Source of the DNA: Fistularia commersonii
Lineage: Eukaryota > Chordata > Actinopteri > Syngnathiformes > Fistulariidae
DNA: 64,000 nucleotides
Direction of reading: 5' to 3'
NCBI GenBank assembly: GCA_037954325.1
Contig: JBBMNZ010000013.1
Span: 8,862,501-8,926,500 of the forward strand
The position numbers were made by a program, and so were the translations under genes. The notes beneath the pieces were generated by a model. It was not told the origin of the DNA and ran no database searches. It worked only from the letters and a program-made list of their open reading frames with translations. Shown one piece after another: positions 1-14,600 of this stretch (the first letter of the stretch is position 1; every line of letters begins with the position of its first letter).

Positions 1-2542
1 ATTTTTATTTTTTGCTGAAAGACTTGCTTTCTGTAATTTTTTGTTCAAAATACTTAAGGGGACATGCAGCAACAGGAAAAAAAAATGGGTCAACAAAATG
101 TGTGGCGGCAGATTTCTTCAGAAATAACAGATCTAAACCCCTGTCTCAGATGTGTTTTAGTCTATGATGAATAGGGAATGTATTGGGAGAAGGATATATG
201 TCAATAGCTAAGGTCTGAGGTTTGATATGCACACAGGAGGGGTACACTTTTGATTCGATTGTTCTCCAGCAAACACTGAAAAACAATATGCTCATGTGAA
301 ACCATTCTTATCTTTATTTTGTAAAACATTATCTTAGGACATGCAGTCAATAGCAAAACAAAAATGGAAAAAATAAAGCAAGCCCCTTCAAAGCCAAACT
401 GCAAATATCGATGGCGATCTAATTCTTTGAGAGAAAGAAATTCAGAGAATAATGGTGAAAGAACAGTACAAAAAGAACACATCACACACAGAATGCAACA
501 GACCCTTTACATCCCTAATACATACTGCATGCTGCTAAATAAAAACAAGCAAAATTATTCCCAATAATGCCTTTAAAGAAATTAAAAATTTAGTCTATTA
601 CAGGATGAATTTTACCAATAATATAAAGGATTCATTCTTCTTTTATCCCATAAATAATAAAGAGAAACAATAAATATATTAATGACTTAAAACCATAGTG
701 AAATTAAGGTGACTGAGGTTTTACAGTTCCCCCTCCTATAATCTGGAATGACCGTTTGGAAAAGTCATTAGAGTAAGTCAGATTTTTCTTTCAAACTCTA
801 AGAATAGACATGTTTCAAGACATTGGCATTTGACTTGTTTTTTCAGGACATCAGCACAAGCCTAGTTGGGAATGGACAATAATGGCCAGTGAAATGGACC
901 AATGGTTCCTATAAATCATGATTAGCATTGCAGAGATATGGATCCCTTTTTTAAAATGTTGCTTCTGTTCCTAATATGCTAATCACATGCTGGTGGCAAA
1001 TTACTTTATTATTTATATAATTAACATCGACTTTACACTGAGAGTTGAATGGACAGCTTTCCAATCAGGTTAAATTAACCTCATCAACAAGCATTATCAC
1101 ATTTGAAAATATAATTTCACAATATAAACAGAGCCATGTGCAACTAAAAATTGATGGTTGACAAATGTCTTTATCATTGCATCAGGATTTCTCCTTATAG
1201 TACAGATCAATCAACTCAATAGTGTTTCCATGATCTCTACATGAAACAGTCAGTACACTTCACAAGACTAGGCGCTAACGACTATCTATGTCAAAACATT
1301 CATAACATAAGGACAATGAAATTTAATAAATAAAAAATAGAGGGAATGTAGGCTAAAGGCACTTCAGCATCATCTTTACTTTTCAGACCCAGGGTCTTCC
1401 CTTTGGTATGCAAAGATAAGAAATCACTGACATTTTACCCTCCATGTCCTGCAGAAGTATAAATGTAATTACTGACAGTGCTGGCAGACATCACTTTTGT
1501 TATACCTCCTTTGACAAGAGATTAAAGGTTTCATTCAAATAGAATATCATTGCTCATAAAGTCCAATGGTCAATAATGCCAGTGAATTAGCTTAATGATG
1601 ATGAGGTTAATAGATTATGATGTCAAGCAATGGCAAACAATTTTTGAGAGACAAGTGACAAGTGATTTTTCATCTCACAATGTTCGCAGTGTTGTCAACT
1701 AAAGTTTTCAACCTCCAATTAAGGATTACAATCAGAACATTTTTACTGCCTTGGTGGGTTTGAGAGGTGATCAGCCTCTTGATTAATTTTCAGCTAATTT
1801 CAGAACTAGTTGGGTGAGGTGACTATGAAAATGCAAACATTAAAAAATCTGTCAGAGAAGCTCAGTTAATAAACCAGTCAAAACACTGTACCCGAGTTGC
1901 CAAATAGCCCTATCCAGCTGATGTTTACTGGAAATACTGATTAAAAAACAGTAAACGTAAAGCGTCCAAAAAAATTTTGCAAATAACTCCTGACAATAGT
2001 CAGCAAAATCATGTTTAATTTCCTCCATATTTAAGCAACTTAAAAGCAAATTATTTGTAAAGGATAACAAAGCTATTAGTTATTTTCACACAAATATTTG
2101 CTGCCTTTTTATTTCAATAGACCTGTTAGACCATACCCCTAAAAGAAATTATTAAACCAAGCACCTCCAGCACATAATAAATAGTTGCATGCAGGTAAAC
2201 AACCAAACAATAATTTACATGCAAGCACATGATTGCACAAGCAGGGACCACATACATATTATTGAATAAGTGGCAATAGTTTCTAACGAGTGATGCCCTA
2301 CAAGAACAGATAGCAGCACAATGTGGAAAAAAAACTCAATTGCACTCAAAGACTTGGAATTAAAGCATGAGGATTGGAGTGATGGCAGATTGAAGTGTGT
2401 GAGGAAAAAGAAGCCATACTGTGAAGCACAGCATCAAGTTATACTGATTTGTGAAAGCAATGGGGAGCAACAATGTATTTTAGCCCATCAACTACAATTA
2501 GTCATAACACACTTTGCTACTTTGGTGAGTTCCTTGACTTAC
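1..2542 (-). other. diaph2: diaph2 intron 5 (partial)
   Basis: This is AT-rich sequence downstream of the exon 5 donor on the minus strand. I see no exon, no recognisable transposon domain and no long tandem repeat. The short open frames on both strands look like chance. Confidence 0.75.
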
Positions 2543-2647
2543 AGATTTAGCAGTCGCTGAGATATACTGGACCACCATCTCACGTTTGGTGCTCAGATCT
2601 TTTCCACGAAGTGGGGCTTTTCGGTCTTCATTTAGATTCATGTCCTC
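2543..2647 (-). CDS. diaph2: diaph2 exon 5
   Basis: The 105-base exon (35 codons) begins after the acceptor CTTGTCTAG and ends AAATCT|GTAAGT. It reads EDMNLNEDRKAPLRGKD, then LSTKREMVVQYISATAKS. This is a highly conserved part of the GTPase-binding domain shared by DIAPH1, DIAPH2 and DIAPH3, with the residues between matching DIAPH2 best. It is the last exon of the gene in the window; the next coding exon should continue the GTPase-binding and armadillo-repeat region below base 1. Confidence 0.95.
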
Positions 2648-5600
2648 CTAGACAAGATCAGAAGGAAAGACAGAAAAACAATTTACTTGTGACCCTGACT
2701 GCAGGTGAGGTGATATATAATTCTAATTAATTAATTAATGGCTTAATGACTAGCAAACCTATGCTTTAGTAAAACTATTTGTTATTCATTGGGAAAAAAA
2801 TGAGATCAAAAGTCCAAGATTTGAAATATGAGTCCATCACACTCACTTATGAATAATTCATGCTACACTGCAAGCTATCATCTCAATGAAATCTATTTAA
2901 GAAAAATACCCGCATTTAAAACCCTCCAGTTTTAATCACTGTAATTTCCAAGGTAGTTTCACAAACCCAACTTTCTCAAATGTACAATTCACTCTATTCC
3001 TCCTTATGCCCTTTTGCGTGATATCCTGTCCTTCTGCAAATGAATAAGCTCTTTTTAACATCTTTCTTTTTCAAAACGACAAGGAAAAGCAACGGGGAAA
3101 AAGGTAACAATAATTAGTCCTTGAAATAACAGTAGCAAGGCTACAGCAATATAAACCAGGCAAAATGAACAAGAGAGCAAAATCAAACAACACTGCCTCT
3201 ATTGAGGCCATGCAATCATCAGATATGCAGGACAAGCACTATCTTTGTGTTATTGGGACTATTATCTTTGTGCTACTTTAATTCTGCATCACAAAAGAGG
3301 TCTTTCATGTGAAAGACATCAGGGGATGTAGCAAAGGCTGGACAGAGCACACTAAAAGCTATGGAAGGACATGATGATTAGAATGGAGGGGGATGTTTAT
3401 TAGAACCACTCTCAAAGACATGTCTACGATGAACAGAGGGAAAAACATCCTTCTCAGAGTTTCGTCGCAATCAAGCAAAATTTCTAGCACCATGCTGCCC
3501 TCTGTTGGAGTCCTAACATGCTCAATTTTACTTGCTTATTAGGGTATTTGATAGGATTCTCTTGCAAATTACCATGTGCATTGAGCAAACAAGAGACAAC
3601 AAATGCTATAGTCAATATAGTCATTAACAGTGGCAGTCAATTGCTTGATAACCATGCATGCAAGCTACTTGAATTTACATTTTCACTTTAAACAAAAATG
3701 TGGAAACACAAATGAGTGACCTATTAGAATGACTGACCAACAATACACCTTGCCGACTACTGTCACTGCAGAGCATAAAAACAGCTTTTATCTTGCATAC
3801 AATACTGAGCAATTAGAAAAATGGAAATATTCAAGTGTTCTTTTTTGTTTTTTCCTTTTTTGTTGGAGGCTGTGGGTGTAACTGCGCAGCTTGAGTGTCA
3901 CTGAATGTTTACATCCTCATTTGAAATGTTCACACTGTGGGATGATCGAAGACATATTCTATTGTATGCTCTTGCCCCATTTTCCCCCTTTGCGACAGTA
4001 TGTCAGATTCATGGTAATATGTTCATACAGACATGAAGATTTATGAAAAAAATATTGGAGGGAAAAAACATCTGAACCCCCTAGAGGTCACAGACCTCCT
4101 GTTGAGGACCTCTGATTTGAAGGACGCAATAGGGCTAAATGGGGTTTACAATGGAGTTGTAAAACACAAAATGAAACCAGGTTAGGCAAAGATGCCCAAC
4201 AAATTTTAGAATTTACCGCTATAAAATACAGAAACAAAGCACGGTAAAGTTTTTGAATGTTTCTTTAGTCCACAAGCACAAAATGCTGTCAAAACCTTTC
4301 GAAAGGCACTGATGTTAGCTTCGGACATCATCCTTGGAGGTAGTGTCCAAAGTGGTAGTGTCCATCTGCTCACCAATATAGGCTCAAGGTCACAGGATAT
4401 TGAAAAATGGCTATCATCCTAAGTGCGTGAGACTAAAAGAGAAGTCCAAGAAATTATTATATGATATACTGAACAAATTTTCAATGGAGAAAAAAAAACT
4501 TTGTGTATCTTATTGTGTATCTTACAATCTAATTGATCATTATGACATCAATAACTTCTGAAAACTGGCTTCACTGCCTGGATACATGATCAAGATGCTG
4601 AGGGATTACTTGGTTGTTGTTTTTTCCCCCAGATGTTTATCTTCCAGTGAATGTGTATAAAACCTCTAAATTGCCACAGTACACTTATAATTTGTATTTT
4701 TTTTTTTTTCTTAAGCTTCTCAGTATCTATTATCAGCTAAATCCTACCCACTGCCTCAAGAGAAAAAGGATACTCAAGGACTACCAATTCTAAGTGACTA
4801 ATATACTCACTAATATTGCTGAAAACAGTTCTGTACTTTTGGGCCCAATAGACTGAAAAGCCCCAATGCAAACCAGGAATTTGGAGAAAGTAAAACCTTC
4901 AGAAATGTTTGTTTTTGTCAGTGTGTTAATTATCCTTTTTACGATTGGTGATAAAACATTATTATATTGATATAGTATTTCCTGCAATGAACTCTTCTAT
5001 TAGAAATCTCTTGCGATAATTCAAGCTGAATTCTGAGAAATGCATGAATCACACATACCCATGTAATTAAGCTATTTGATGAGAGACTACAAGCTGTACA
5101 ATCTTTGAAAGTGCAATAATCAGATGTGGTAAGTGCACACACTACACCTTCTGAAAGCAGTGCAGAAAGTAAAACTAACATCCATATTATCTCCCCCTGT
5201 AGCCCTATGAACATACTTCCTATCAATAGTTTGCTTCAAAAAAAAGACTTTTACCTTCCCACTGACTTAGTTCTTCCTATATTTTCCCTTTGATGACCTT
5301 TCGGTAATAGGCTATGTGCCATTTAGGCAACACAGTGTGAGGTGTAAACCACTTTGCAGAGGAAAAATATTTTCACTTTCTCTGAGTCATTAATGCACAG
5401 TATGTGGTCTAAGTAATCCGACATGGGTCATTCCTTCATTTGAAGTTTCTTGGCCATGTGCAGCTGCAGAATGTCACAAAATAAAAACAAGAGAGAACAG
5501 AAAGGCTGTGAAGACACAGGCCAAATAAAATGTATGTTGTATGAGATAAAAAGAGGCAGATAAAAAAATAACAGTTAGATGTTGAAGTGAAGATAGTTAC

Positions 5601-8600
5601 ACCAACGGAAATTACGGACCACTGTCATTTCAACGTGTGTGTCACAAAAAAATATAAGTTTATGGAAGAAAGTAGTGATGGCTTAAAAAGTACACAAGTA
5701 GATAACCTTTTTTCTTTTTTACTTAATTACTATAATCACACTTCTCAACCGAGATAGTCAAGGCCTGTCAAAAGTCAAGGCACCAACCAAGCCTTCGATT
5801 TCATCTGTCACCGAGCAAATTGAAGCCTAGGTTTAATGTCATACCACTGTGAGCACAAATATGGTAATTGAAAGGTGAACTGAGTGACAGGGATGAGCAT
5901 CCAGGCAAGAAAACACTGTGTAATAGTCTAATGGAAACCAGGAGTATTGCTGACATTTCTATTGCTTTGGTTATATACACCATTGTGTGTCAGAAAAAAA
6001 CCCAGGCACCCTGCCAGACACGCACATACACACCTAAGAGACATAATCTACAACTGTATATAGAACCTGTGTAATAAAACTGAAGTAATTTAGGGTTAGC
6101 TGAGAAACAATTGACAAATGTCAATCCTGCAAGAAATGAGGCCCAAAGGGCTCGATCTGAATGGCATGGTAACATTTTACTTTTTGCTTTTTTTTTGTCA
6201 GGATAGTGAGCTTTGATCTAGTAACATGACTAATTGTAACACAATCGAGCAAGCAGAATAAAAAAGCATGACTAAATTTAATTTTATCTAGTTATTGCAA
6301 ACACCCCAGAGTAAAAAATACTGAAGACCACCTATGGTAGAACTGATAGGCTTTATATCAGTCTGCCAGTTTTGTCATTTATTAGGAACTGAAGGCCATG
6401 AATCACTGAGGGAGAGGCTCTGCATTCACTAATGCGTAGATTCATCGCCACTCCCCTGACTCCCTTAGAGAGCAGAACAGTGCTTGAGAGAGTGATGAGA
6501 AAGAAGGCATACAGTTGTTTAGCATGAACCTAGCTTTACCAATGATGAGTGCCTCCAAAGACAGGAAAAGACAAAGCAAAAATTTACAACGCAGAAGATG
6601 CTCGGTGTCGTAGTTTTGTACTGTAATTTGCCCCTTCTAAACGCCACATAAAGGGGATATGACAGTGCATTTATTACATGTTCTATTTGGTAGTTACAAT
6701 TGCAGTGTTCCATGATGTCTGCCACAAGCAGTGGCAGAAATTATCCTTTTGACCAGCTCAAAAATAAAAAACAATTTTTAAACTTAATGATTAGAAAAAT
6801 TATTTTACATACAGTCTGCAGGGTCTGACTAAACACCTTTCCATCGTTTTTTGTCATTGTTGCACTTAAATTAAATGACAATTTTCTGAATTTTTTGGCA
6901 ATTTGTAATAATTTAATTTGAAGCAAGTTCAATCCACTTTTCATTAATAAACAGAACAATGTAATGTAAAAAACAAACTCTACAACTACTAATAAATGTA
7001 CCTGACAATAGCTGCACGCGGACAGAAAAGTTCGAAGTACAAAATTCTAAAAATTGTCAAGCTCAAATTTTATTCGAGGAACTATCCTACCCAGGGGAGC
7101 CTTCTATTTTGTGTGATGCATGTATCTATGATGTGTGTATCTTAAGCGTCAAGCTCAAAAACAAGCCTCAGCGAAAAAGAGGAAGACATCATGGACAACA
7201 TGGAGAGCCATATTGCAACAGCATTAATGGTCTGCATTATGGGAATAATTACCATGTACTATCAAATGGGTTTAAGTGTATCTATTTTCTCCCTCCACTG
7301 CTTACAGTGTGTCACAAGTCAAAAGAAGAGCTACACCGAGTGACAAGAGTTTCTAAAAGTGGAAGTATCTGCCTGCTTACCTGCCTCAGAGTAGGAGCTA
7401 AAATGGTTAAAGAAACTGAGGCCCATGGTCCCTAGTTCCGATGCTTTCCGAATGCACAAAAACAGCTCAGTTCCTGAACAGGTTACAGGAACAGCAAAAA
7501 GTGCAAAGGGAGCTAATATGATATACATATAGCATACTTTATAACACCTACATTCAGAATATGAACTACAGGACAAGATTTAAAACAGGATTCATCCACA
7601 ACTTTTGAGAGACACCTGATCTAGATGTTAATATTTTGGGGGGACTTGGCCAGCAGTTCAGATAAAGCACTGGCGGGGACATCTTGTATCTTCAGAGCCT
7701 TAGCTCATGCTCTGTTCCAGATGAGGTTCCTTATGGCAGCCTGAGCACCACTGTCTGCATTATCAGAGCCATCTCTGTGGCTTCAATCTTCTATAGGGAG
7801 GGAGTTTCTCAGAATGCAGGGGGCTTTCATGATTTAGCCTGCTGTTGTAGAAGACTTTCAACCAGTGTTGATACATTCTACAGTAGAGACCAAAAATAAG
7901 TAGCCGAGATATGTTGTGCTGTTGAATAGCTATAATTGAAAATCTGGTGACATTATGACTGTAATTTCCTTGACAAGGAAAGATAAAAAAGATCCTTAAA
8001 CCCCAAATGCTATCAACACAAATGACATCTGTCCTGAGTTTGGACATCCTAGGTGCCATGTTAATGGTCCGTTCCCATTGTAAAATTGGGTAATGCAGCA
8101 ACCATTACTGTTGCATTTCATCCATCCAAATTTGCCGTGTTCCTTCATAGCATTTCTTTTGGATATGGTATACAGGATGCCCCTCATTTGTGTGCTATAA
8201 TTTTTGACTACGCTTGAAATACTAAAATTCTTTCTTTAGATGCAAGGGGTAGGACTGTAGTACCCAAATTATTATCCAGTGTCCAAATTAAACTGCAAGT
8301 ATATCTTTTGCATTTACACATTACATTTGGTTTGTTTTTTTACATGCAACCAACAGCAAATGCAACCAAAATGCATTACACATGAAACACATAACCTACA
8401 CTGCAACTAATTATGGATTATGGAAGCTCTTCCAGCTGAGTGCACCCAACCCCTCTTACAGGTGGATTAGACTTCATGTCTGAACGTAGGCACTACGTAA
8501 AGCTGGAAAAAAAATCTCTTGCCACTGGTACCAGAGCACCATCAAGCCTACATACTTTCTCCTGCTTTAAGTGTCTCCTTGATGATCAAGGGCTCATATT

Positions 8601-11600
8601 CAGTCATCTTGGCTGAAACTGAACAAAATATGCTTGGCATTGGATGACTTTTGGCCATTGGAGGGGGGTAAAAGAATGAAACTATGAGGAACAGAGGTCT
8701 GATGGAACTATACCACACGAAAATTCAGAAAGCAATTAAAAACAGTTTTGTGTCAAGTATCATCTTAATCACTGCCAATCTAAACATCAGAAATTCAAAT
8801 ACATTTAATTTGACTACCTTACCACAGATGAAAAAGGCAAATGAAAAAGAGATAAATATCTTACCATCATCTTTTCAAAGAGGTCAATAATCTCCTTTTC
8901 TGAGAGGTTCATGGAGCGTTCATCAAAGAATGGCTGAGGAATAGGTAATTCAGCCTGGGTAGACAAGGGGTCAGTAGGATGCTGTATAAGGGGCTTCTCC
9001 TTCTTCATTCCTGTTTTTCTGAAACTGGTGATACGATCACGCTATAAGGGGGGAAAGGGTTTGAGATAATGAGATACTGCTTGACAAACGATGAAGTTAA
9101 AGTTCCATCAGCTTTAAGGCTATTAATTTTCAGTAAATGACACTACTCTTGTTCAAGGAGTGCTACAAGTAAATGATTTTGTTCTTTTTGCATTAATTCA
9201 GCGATGAACTACTACTTGCTGGTGTTTTCACTTAACAAAAATGTCATTGATATTTTCATTAATCTTTCTTGGTAATGTGATATGGAACATTTGGACTATG
9301 TGAGTCACTTACCTTCCAGCCCAGAGCACTTCTACAAAAGCAGACATAGTATACGCTCCTTCAAAAACTGTTTTCCTTGTTCTTCACCATGAATTCTTAT
9401 TACCCACATCTACTTCATTGTAATATATACTGTACAACCCTAGAAACAATCAACTAGATGGCAGCTTAACAGAAAACTTTTTCAATATATAATATTAACA
9501 TTGATCATTAGGCTAAAAGGCTCACTATGGTCACAATTCTCACTTTTTCCCCAAAGCAAGACATATTGGCATTGATACATCAGTCTCTCCCCAAACCTCA
9601 AGTCCATCCAGAAGACATGTTTGTCAAAGCATTGTCAAAACAATAACATGCTGTTAAGTCTTAATTAAGTTTCTCAGATTAACTTTTCAAGCTTTCCTTT
9701 CAAGCCTTTAAAAGGATTTTTGAAGTAGTTTTCCTTATTTACCTAAAGGTCAGTGACGCAAACCTTAGATTTTATATTTTCAATAAAGGTGGATACATTT
9801 TTTAATCAGATTCCAAGTCACCGTTATTCACAAGATATAGATTTTAAATTCAGCCAACTTGGACACCGTGACTTTCACATCCCACTTATAATCAAGATTA
9901 AATAAATTCTAAAAAAGATTACAACATATAAAAACAGTATAGCAAAAACAGTAATACTGTATTGAAATTGGAAAACAATGACAAATTATGTACAGTAAAA
10001 TTTCATTTACCATTAAACCCAACATATTACTCTTGTGACATAACATTCTAAGAGGTATAAAGAAAATGTACATCGTGAGATACTTTCAATAGCATCAAGT
10101 TCACTTAAGTTTCCCACCAACAGCAGAAAATATTCAGATATATGCTGGACAGTTTAGTATGAAAACAAAACAATAACCACATGCCATCAACATTAGTAAA
10201 GTTTAGTAAAGTCGAATATGACATGCTGGAGGAATGCATACAATGGCATGAGATACTATTCAGACTCTTTTCAATTATAAAATCAATTTTAATTTACTAA
10301 GAAGAGTCAGTTGAATCCATTGAAAAACAAAAAAGATCATAAAAAAGACAAACCTTACCATTCCACCTAATGAAACTAAGAGCAGCCCCAACCGTGAAAA
10401 AAGTATTACAGCATAACATAGTTAATATTAAGCATATCAAAAAGTTATTGGTATTGATTGCTGATTTCTTCATGAAGAGATTGCAACTGTAGTCTAACTT
10501 TGGAGGACATTCTTGAAAAGAAACTAGGTGGAGCTTGTCTTATTTAGTACTACTGACATAATAGCTGGTTACTTTCTAGGTTGTTTATATAACATTTTTT
10601 TCCTTGCATTAATTAGTCATACATTTAATGTAGCCTTATCAATACAATAATTCCATAGCTTTGTATGAACGCTTTGTTCCCATTACTTTTTATGAAAAAT
10701 GTATGCATTCTTAATTTGCTTATTTCTAGGTTGTCCATAATTCCAAAAACACACCGACATCTCTGCAATATTCTAGGGCCTACTAATATACACAGCGGTA
10801 ACTACACAAGAGCAGTGCATTGCTAACTATAAGCTGAGACTCTGTTGTCTTAATTCTATAGTACAATTTCATACTGCGGCAACTTTCCCTTGAAAGTTGC
10901 TCCGTAATTAATGAATTAGCATTAATCTGAAACTGGCTTTAACAGAGATTCAAAAGTAAGAACATGACTGCTACAGTGACCATTTTGAAGTTACAGTATG
11001 TATAAACCTTCTGTAGAAGAAGAGGGCCAATCTAAATTGAAATGCAGACAACCAGCTAAATGGATTCAACCAAAAATAAATGACTAAAGATAGAGAGCAC
11101 AAGGTACAGGATTCTGTGGTCAGTTAAAAATGCTGAACAGTTTCGCCCTGGACTGACAGACTTCCACAAGCAAAAGATTTGTGCTCTGTGAATGTATCTC
11201 ATCAGCACCTGCTATTAATGGTCAAAAAGGAAAATTTGACGATTTGACCTATTAACGGTCAAAAAGGAAAATTGTCTGAATATTTTTCCGTAGCCATTGT
11301 ACTGTATGATGACGACAAAGTAAGACATAATGATGTTAAAGAGGAAATATTTCTGAATGGATCAAACATAGAACCAAAGATATTAATGAAAGTGGACATA
11401 CCAATCCATGTATATTTTAGAAAAGATAAGAAACTAAATGAGATTTGGGCTCCAAAACTTTCATCCGAAAAAAAGTGCTCCTGGACAGTCCTTCATAGCA
11501 GCACAGAGAAAAAAAAAAAACATGAAAACACCAGAGGCAGATTGTTATTTTACCTTTGCTTTTTGTTGCTCTCATGTACACATACACACCTTATCCTGAA

Positions 11601-14600
11601 TTTATTGTTATTTTTGTTTGAAATCATTTGATTCTAGTGTGTTTAATCCATCCATTTAATTCAGTGAAAAAGTAACATGCAGCCATGACAACACATGGAA
11701 TGAAGTTGTAAAATTAAAGTAAACAAACCAAAATTGAACCCAGCACCTTACCATATCATCTGCCAATGTTTTTATGTGTATGTTCTGTTGGGAGGAGGGC
11801 AAAGCATAAATGACAGAAAATGACAACACCCAAACATGCACAACAGATCCCCATCTGAGGTCAATTCACATGAACGATATATCTAGGATATTGTCTCCAT
11901 TTCCTGTTTGAAATAAAAACTCAAGTGGCATGTGTAAATAAAGTGATGGTAATGAGCAATCCCTGGATTGTACGTTCCATGTAAGGTGCACAAACATCCG
12001 AAGGACACTTGAGACATCCATCATTGGCTGCTTATCCTGCACAGTCACGTATCCCACCTGCCATCCTGCGAGAGGTAGGGTACACCCTTGACTGGTCACC
12101 AGTCAATTGCAGGGCCACATGTACAGACAACCACTCACTCACTCATTCAGGGCTATTTACCCAGTTTTTTCCAATTAACCTGCTGCTGTGGGAGGAAACC
12201 AGAGATCCCGGAAGAAACCCACACAGACACGGGGAGAACATGCAAACAAAAACGTCTCATTATCCGAATTGAACCAGGGTGCTTCGTGCTGTGAGGCAGA
12301 GGCGCCACCCCACATACGCCAAGCAATTAAGAGCTAATCGCACATCCACCTGTGTTTACCGGTAATTTATGCATTTCTTCAGTTAATTTCAAACCATGTA
12401 CACAACACTAGAGCCTGACAAAGCACCTCACCTAAACATCTTACATTTTAAATGAGTGAATCTGAAGGACAGTGTTCCATTTAAATCAGGGGTGTCAAAC
12501 TCACTTCTCATGTCGGGCCACATACAGCCTAGGTAGATGTCAAGTGGGCCGGACCATTAAAATAATGGCATACTCAGCAATAAATAACCAAAATATGTCT
12601 TTCCTCTCTTTTGGTGTAAAGAAGTACAAGGACATTAGGAAAATCTTGTAATTTAATGAACAATCCCTTTACAAAACATTTCATGAAACACCTCATATTT
12701 CCTTAGACAAAAGTGCAATTTACTTTTATCATTCACATGTATGCATTGCAATCACGTGATCATGCGATCCCACTGATTGCACAAAGGCACAAAACTTTAA
12801 CAAGTAATTGGTATTGAAAAATATAGCAATGCACTTTGAGATTAAATGAGACTTATAAAGAAAGGGATTCTTAAATCATTTACACATGTGCATATAAAAT
12901 CTGAATTGAATCCCTGCCTACACCCTACAAAGTAAAAAGAGTGCTATTAAATGTGTAAGGAAGAAAGTGTTCATCTGTCCTGTAAATGTGTAAACTTCAT
13001 ACATGAAACATCCATACACATACAATACATACTGAAAATGTATGGAGTTGCATGAAAATTGAATTCCACCATACTCGTTTGTAGTGAAGCTGGTGACTAA
13101 CTTTAAATTGCACATTTTCGCTAGCAATTAGCAAGCTGGCTTTTACCGCTGCTTCACTGATTTCTCGGCTATCGGTGAAAGTGGACCGCTGTTTCCTCAG
13201 ACCCGCCAGCAATTCGTCGATCTTATCTCTTCTCAGTTGTCTTTGCAAGCTGTCATATTTTTCGACTCTGATGAGTCTCGTAGTGGCGCCGAATATCATA
13301 TTCCTTAAATAACGAAACTTGTTGCAAGCACGCCAAGCACGAAGGTTTCCCATGCGTCTCCGTAAATAAATAGGACGTAGTCCATTTTTCTTTGAAAATT
13401 TTACACTCTCTAACTACTTTTCTCTGTTTTGATAACGACATTTTGGCTAGTGAGGGAGTAACGGGGAGGTGGAGAACAGGATAGAAAAAACGTCATAACA
13501 AGCAGCAGGTGGTGCATTGATGACGTCTGCTGATTGATCCGTCTCAGTGATGCAGATTGTCGTCTATTCTGACCAAAATAGCGCGCCCCCTAGCGGAAAT
13601 TTCTTGAATTGCATTTAATTAAAAAAAAATGAATCCTTGTCTTTTATGCATTTTTTTCACTTTCAAATTACCCTACGGGCCTGGTCGAACCCCCTTGCGG
13701 GCTAGTTCCGGCCCGTGGGCCGTATGTTTGACACCCCTGATTTAAATCATTCCAGTCTACTTACAGATAGTAAAAATCTCCAGCAGGGATATTTATTAAT
13801 CTCCGAGAAGCTACTGCCAAAGATCTGTGTCTTGGTAAGGGACAGCCAAAGACACGTCAAATTGGGAAGCACTACCAGTACTGCCATGTGCTATTACACC
13901 GGATTTTAAGGTTCTAATGCAATACAAAGGTCATGGTGATGACAGCTAGAAAGATTCCTGTCTCCTGACTTGGATTTGTCCTCTTTTTTAGTCAAGAAAT
14001 GACTGATGCCAGATCTAGAAGTTCTTAGTCGTTCTATATCCTAATTTTTCCCTTTTCCATTCAAAGGCCGGACAGCAGGCAAGAGACTAGAGTAAAAACA
14101 CCTGTCAGGTTTAATCCTTAAATAGCCTCGCCTGTTCCCAACACATCAGGAGAACACTGACCAGAGATCGGCGTGAACACCGATGCAGACCCGGTCAGAT
14201 CAGCAGCATGCCTGACACTGCTACGCCCTGCGATAAGACCAAAGTGCGGAAGCCAGAGAACTGGGATCAGAGACTGGAGCAGAACCTCTGTCAGATTTAG
14301 TCCCTACGTAGCCTTGCCTGTTCCCTACGAATCCTGAGACCAGTGACTGTAGACCAGAGTGGAAACCCCACCAGGTGTTGTTTCTACTGTATGTAGGCTT
14401 GTCAGTTCCTTCCACATCTGGAGAGTGCTGACAAGAGACCGGAGTTAACCCTGATGCGGACCTGATCAGGTCAGCAGCACGAGAGACGCCGCCATGCTCC
14501 TTTGATGGACCAGAGATCAGGAACCGGAGACCACAGACTAAAGGCCAAAGGTAAGGCTCTGTCTAGGTTGTTCCCACCTTGCTGTTCAGATACGCCGAAC

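Noticed and set aside
4083..4113. Small nested palindrome GAGGTC/GACCTC in intron 4
   Set aside because: Too short and isolated to support a functional site or transposon end.
11272..11631. 119-codon plus-strand open frame in diaph2 intron 3
   Set aside because: No known motif, A-rich and T-rich codons, lies antisense inside a confirmed intron.
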